From: Zygnema cylindricum
Taxonomy: Eukaryota; Streptophyta; Zygnematophyceae; Zygnematales; Zygnemataceae
Direction of reading: 5' to 3'
Length of the DNA stretch: 22,729 nt
Assembly (NCBI GenBank): GCA_037447655.1
Contig: JBBHKE010001800.1
Span: 188,001-210,729, forward strand
Position 1 is the stretch's first letter, and every line of letters begins with the position of its first letter. Of the stretch, positions 18,251 through 22,729 are shown piece after piece. The notes under the pieces are model-generated. The model saw only the letters and a program-made list of their open reading frames with translations, was not told the origin of the DNA and did no database searches. Both the position numbers and the translations under genes were made by a program.

Positions 18251-19468
18251 TTTTTTCTATGAAGCGGTCTTAAGATTGGCTCCGGATCTGCGGGAGCTGG
18301 ACTATATCTGACAGTTTTTCTTTCGCTGCAAAACTTTGGGCGGGCTGTTTAATGCGTGCCCGGAGCCGATCGGCGGTCATGCGGACTTTCATACCTCATT
18401 TATCCACTGCAGGGCGAATTTTAGGAAAATGTTTTGAATAGCAAAAGTTCTTATTGCTTTGTTCAACAGCACCGTACGGATAATTTTCTTTAATTGTCTC
18501 CCGAAGTACAAGAAAGTAGGTGTTAAAGGCGCCGGGTTGGCTTACGATTCGGGGGCTGGCCGCTGCGGCAGCAAGGGAACAGCGAAAGATTATGCCGTAC
18601 ACATGAAATCGCTGTCAGCGTTAGTGGATTATTAGCGCTAAAAAGGATTTGGTGCAACCTGCGGTAGATAATGTTTTTCCACGTGTCTATTTTTGGATCA
18701 CCTAAAAAAAATAGTGTCGTTAAAAAATACTGTACAGTACTGTAGCATTCGGGGTAAGGAAAACATGCTGGAAAGGCCGTGCGTTGTTACATAAATTCTG
18801 GGCAGTGGTAAAGATTTATTTGTGATTTATAATGGTATCTTTGTTTTAAATCATTAAATTTTGTCTTGCTCTCATTATTTCTGTTTGTAATGTCGTCGTG
18901 TGAATCCCGAAGGCCTCGCAAAACCAGAAAAAAAGGAAAAGAGAAAAAAGTTTTAACATTCCCATATCCCATGTGACTGGGCCAGGTGCGAAGCAGAATG
19001 TTTAGAATGGTCAAAATACTTTTTCATCCTAAAATATCAGATCCAGAAGAGGTCACGCAGGCCAGGGCGACCTGAACATTTTTGCAGCGTCTGTACTGTA
19101 CAGTACTGTAGTGGACAAGGGCGGGGAGGGGGGCATAATAGACCACGTGGCATGCCAGCTCGAGTAGAAAGCCCTTCCCGCCCCAGTCTGGCCGACCTGT
19201 AAGGTCATGCAGCACAGTGTGATTTCGTACAAAGCCTCGTGCGCAGAGGCAAAACTTGTACGGTTTTCATGTTGCCGCATACATGCAAATGACGTTTTAC
19301 GCTACAAGACAATCACTGTAAATTGACAATGAGACGGAACTATTTCAACGACCAGTTCGTTGTTGTGCCGACAGCCTTCTACCCGATATTTGCGACCGTA
19401 CACTTCCCGTAATTAAAGAATTCTGTACAATCGCTGATTTGATGTGAAGTTTGAACATGTGTTGAAAG
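18251..19468. other. Intergenic, no gene recognised; pair of 18-nt palindromic repeats
   Basis: TACTGTACAGTACTGTAG occurs exactly at 18728-18745 and 19094-19111. Each copy contains two overlapping perfect palindromes. Short open frames on both strands carry no motif I recognise. Confidence 0.5.
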
Positions 19469-19774
19469 CATAGTTCAAAAGTAGGCGTTTTTATGGTAGG
19501 CCTTTGGTCAGCGCCTTTATCGTAAGTTGTGTTATGGGCTTTTCATGTGATCTTTTTAGATCGCTACTTTGATCAGCGACCGTCCGATCGTCCGAATCTC
19601 ACGGTGTAAATAAAACTTTTTGGTCCGAATGTTTTAATTGGTCCAATATTTGGTCCGAATGTTTTAATTGGTCCGAATAGGTCCGGATACAATATGGGTC
19701 TTAAGGTCATATTGTATGTTTTGCGTACAATAGGCATATTGTATGGGCCTACTTTCACCTACTTTTGAACTATG
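19469..19774. mobile_element. CATAGTTC-ended MITE, copy B (306 bp)
   Basis: Left end CATAGTTCAAAAGTAGGCG, right end inverted CATAGTTCAAAAGTAGGTG. Flanks GTTGAAAG (19461-19468) and ATTGAAAG (19775-19782) match at 7 of 8, supporting an 8-bp target duplication. The interior is shared with copy A (4359-4870). No coding frame. Confidence 0.82.
19618..19679. repeat. Tandem duplication of ~30 bp inside MITE copy B
   Basis: Two units built on TTGGTCCGAATGTTTTAATT followed by GGTCC(A/G)AATA. This duplication is absent from copy A. Confidence 0.8.
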
Positions 19775-20111
19775 ATTGAAAGGACGCGAAAGGGGATCGA
19801 AATGCGCTAAACGACAAATTGTATCGCGCTAGACGACAAACTACTGTATGCATAAAGTTTGAAGGTAACGCAACTTGTACGGTGGTAATTTCTATTTTTT
19901 GGTACGGCTGCGGATTTTCTCGTTTTTTTCCAAGTTATCGAGGAAAACAACATAAAATATTTGTACCTTTAGCACATGCGAAAGCACCCTAAGAGGCTGA
20001 GAATTTTACTTTTCAATCGCAACCGTGAGATATACAATCTCACATGTGTGTACGGAGAAAAGATGTTTTAACAGACGAAAAAAATATTAACTCTTATAGC
20101 GATTCACGGTG
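19775..20111. other. Intergenic, with an isolated terminus of the TA-flanked family
   Basis: GCGATTCACGGTG ends at 20111 and is followed by TA (20112-20113), the same terminus as at 192 and 2703. Its left partner was not found, so this is probably a truncated copy. Those TA bases are also the first two of the hAT that follows. Confidence 0.5.
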
Positions 20112-21001
20112 TAGTGTTGTGTATCGGAAAAAAAATTATCGCGATTGCATAGATACCTATAGCTATTGGTTATCGAACGGTCAAGGTTTATTATATATCG
20201 CTCCGAGACAACCAAATTCCTTATCGACGATAAGTGGAAAAATATAGTACGCTATATAATAGTGCCTTAAACTATACTGTATCGTAGCGTTGCATGCCAC
20301 GTGTCAGTGGTCGCAAAAGTCAAAATTTTGAATAGCCAAAACCGACCGTTTTTTTTTTCAAAATTTGGGTACTTGACGCCCGACCACGTTATGTCACGCT
20401 CCTAAATATTTAACCGTTACCCGAAACGCGTTTACGAAACTAAAAGTTAACCGAAACTCGATTTCTCGCGAATAACCGTACCTGCCCGTAACCGAATAAG
20501 TACAAAATTAGTGGTACATCTCCCGTTTACCTTCCACGATAACAAAAGTACAGAGTACAATAATGTTGGATTGTATGGATAGCACAAAATTTTCTTTTTT
20601 AATGTTTTTTGTTTACCCGACCGTAACCGATTTTTTTTTTGTGTGTGAATCAACCGCCCAAATCCGCCCGGCCCCCCAAATTTGGCAACCGAATCCGTTC
20701 CGGATCTGACGCGGGCGGTCAGTTAACGGTCGGTCACAGTTTCGGTTGACCGTTTGCGACCTCTGCCACGTGTAACAATTTGTTCCGTGACGGCGGTTCA
20801 GTACGACGTAATATGCTATACAGTCGTACGTTTTGAACCTTACATTTTTTGTCGATTGTTATAGGTACAAGTGTTATCGCGATAAAAAACCGATCGAAAA
20901 TAACACCAGTGTCGATATATCGTGCCAATATATCGATTATCTGTAGGCCAAAAAAATGTACGTATCGATTATCGGCAAAACCATGCCAATACACAACATT
21001 A
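20112..21001. mobile_element. Second copy of the TAGTGTTG hAT family, interrupted by a nested insertion
   Basis: Left end TAGTGTTGTGTATCGG; right end (reverse complement) TAATGTTGTGTATTGG. The left ~190 bp and right ~130 bp align with the hAT at 5018-5889, including TTATCG-rich subterminal blocks and the GCATGCCACGT box. No flanking 8-bp duplication is visible (TCACGGTG versus TAAAAAAC), so one side has been rearranged. It is more diverged than the first copy. No transposase. Confidence 0.78.
20305..20765. mobile_element. Nested non-autonomous hAT-like element, 461 bp, perfect 8-bp TSD
   Basis: Exact target duplication CCACGTGT at 20297-20304 and 20766-20773. Termini CAGTGGTCGCAAA (left) and CAGAGGTCGCAAA (right, reverse complement) form inverted repeats beginning CAG. 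The interior is rich in AACCG/CGGTT and CCCGAAAC-type words. No open frame of note. It split the host hAT at its GCATGCCACGT box. Confidence 0.85.
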
Positions 21002-22196
21002 TAAAAAACACACAATTATTTGTTCACAACTAACTAGTTAGGTTCACAATTTCTTAATGATTTGTTGTTAATTGACCATGTCTAAATTATTTATAAATGT
21101 TTTTTGTCATTTACTAGGGTATTATATACAATATAAATAGGTAAAACTTATAAAACCTGTATGTACACAAATTTCCAACACAATTCTATGTCGTTGTTTC
21201 ATTGAGATTCGTAATAAAAACCAAATCAACCTTGAGAGTCAGTAAATTTCTGTCCCTATATTTCAAAGTATTTAAAATATGAAAAATATTTGTTCACTAT
21301 AAAACATAACAAAATTCACCATGTCAACATGTTAACATTTAAACTTCATTTTTCTTGATGAGACATTAAGCGTGTCAATTCAAGGTTTTATTCCAATATT
21401 TATCCACATTTCGTCAAAATATCATAGATTTAATCAATCGATTATCTAATTTGTAAAAAAAAAAAACTATCAAGAAAATTTAAAGTTTGACTGTGGAAAT
21501 AATTGTTGTTTTTTACATATATTATTAACTGTGCACTATAAACTACTAAAAATACAATATTAAAAATAAAACGTTATTCTTACATAAAATGAAAAAAATA
21601 AACGGAAAATAATATAATTAACGATTATAAAAACGTACAACAAAAACAAAAAACAACAAAAATATATAAATAACAATTATAAAAACATATAATTTGTTAA
21701 AAGAAAATACAAGATATAAAATGAAGAAACATGTCATTTGTAATACTCGTCACACTATTCATGTTTTTTAGCAAATATAAATATCAATTTGGGTTAAATA
21801 TATCAAAAAATCTTTAAATCTAATATGTTTAATTATGTAGACAAACGTATTAATATGTCTCGTAAAAGGTACGAGCACAAATATATATAGTTTAGTGAAT
21901 GTTAAAATTAGATTTTTTCGGTATAAAACAATTTTGTTTTATTGATTTAATGCATAATTTTGTACGATTCCGTTATGATACAAATGTTAAGTTTAAATTT
22001 TATTGCTAACACAAAGATTGGATATAATGGTTTTATTGAAAAAAATGAATTGAAATTTGAAGTAATAACTATTTTAAATATTAATATATACTTAAAGCAT
22101 CACTTTTTTTTATATTGGTATTTATATTTATTTTTTAAAGGTCATTGAGCAAGATTTTGTCTTATCACTATTGATTTTTTTTTCTCGAATTGGTAA
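21002..22196. other. Very AT-rich intergenic stretch
   Basis: A+T looks well above that of the rest of the window, with many A and T runs. No gene, tRNA, inverted termini or long tandem array could be seen. The longest frame (21960-22148 plus, 62 codons) is compositionally trivial. Confidence 0.45.
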
Positions 22197-22729
22197 TTAA
22201 TTTTGTAAAGACACATATAACTGTTGTTCTGAGACAACTGCTGACACTGAAGATGAAGAAGATGCAGCAGTAGTCATCGTATAACAAATCAAAAGAGGAA
22301 GCTTCCACAAATACCGATGGCTGAACAGAAACTTTGACAGACTATAACTTTCAGAAAAACGCCCCAATGGTCCTGAAAATTTACCACAGTGTAGATAACA
22401 TACAAAAGAACACACACACAAAATTTCAATGAATTCCGCTCACAGATATGTGAGATATGAAGAAATGAAATTACATAAAACTGAGTGTACAGTTTTCATA
22501 TCATTTGTTCCTAATGAATCAAATTCACTAAGTCCTACTTCTATACACCGAAACTACACTAAGCTGTACGGAGGCATTCCAGCCGTACATCTAACATTCT
22601 AACACAACAAATACTGTGAGTATACCTTTGTACTGAAGGTATGTTCTAAACCACATTTTCAACACTAAACAACTAATTCACTACATACAAAATTCTGTTC
22701 TACCAAATATTTACACCGAAGTTCAGACA
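22197..22729. other. Unassigned right edge; possible start of another transcript
   Basis: Composition becomes balanced again at about 22220. A minus frame (22421-22197, 74 codons) contains TTAASSSSSVSAVVSEQQ, which is low complexity and unrecognised. It could be the 3' end of a gene lying beyond the window or chance. Confidence 0.25.

Noticed and set aside
19024-19280. Overlapping minus frames of 63 and 75 codons
   Set aside because: No motif, no exon signals tied to a gene, and they cross the palindromic repeat.

Overview
The window is nuclear DNA from a green plant of the streptophyte lineage. One split gene on the minus strand (stop 8783, start 17515) codes for a protein with a PP2C phosphatase, two cyclic-nucleotide-binding (CNB) domains and an AGC-type kinase domain. 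This architecture is known from the plant 'PKG' family (Arabidopsis At2g20050 type). GT-AG introns of 131-1186 bp, the family itself and the abundant small non-autonomous transposons all fit a plant. The protein differs clearly from the flowering-plant sequence I remember, and the N terminus is unlike it, so a charophyte alga or an early-diverging land plant is my guess. I cannot name the species.

Layout. 1-5897 is a transposon graveyard: TA-flanked small elements (1-192, 385-1385, 2512-2703, 3689-4226), a foldback of two inverted element copies (2709-3678), a degenerate ~120-bp tandem array (1421-1790), a CATAGTTC-ended MITE (4359-4870) and a non-autonomous hAT with a perfect 8-bp target duplication (5018-5889). 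5898-8782 is the 3' flank of the gene, with nothing recognisable. 8783-17515 is the gene. 17516 to about 18250 is its leader and promoter side. 18251-22729 is intergenic, with a second CATAGTTC MITE (19469-19774), a second hAT (20112-21001) that carries a nested hAT (20305-20765, perfect TSD), and a very AT-rich stretch (21002-22196).

I could chain all 15 exons in frame. The joined CDS is 3282 nt (1093 residues plus stop), close to the ~1094 residues I recall for the Arabidopsis protein. Residues 1-47 hold a likely N-myristoyl/S-acyl signal, about 48-95 are proline-rich, about 128-424 are PP2C with all metal ligands visible, about 485-745 are the CNB pair, and about 785-1040 are the kinase fold. 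The kinase keeps the ATP-site lysine, the alpha-C glutamate, APE and DxWxxG, but lacks the catalytic Asp of HRD and the Gly of DFG. The protein reads as a membrane-anchored phosphatase with cyclic-nucleotide-sensor modules and a degenerate kinase module. No other protein gene or RNA gene could be supported.
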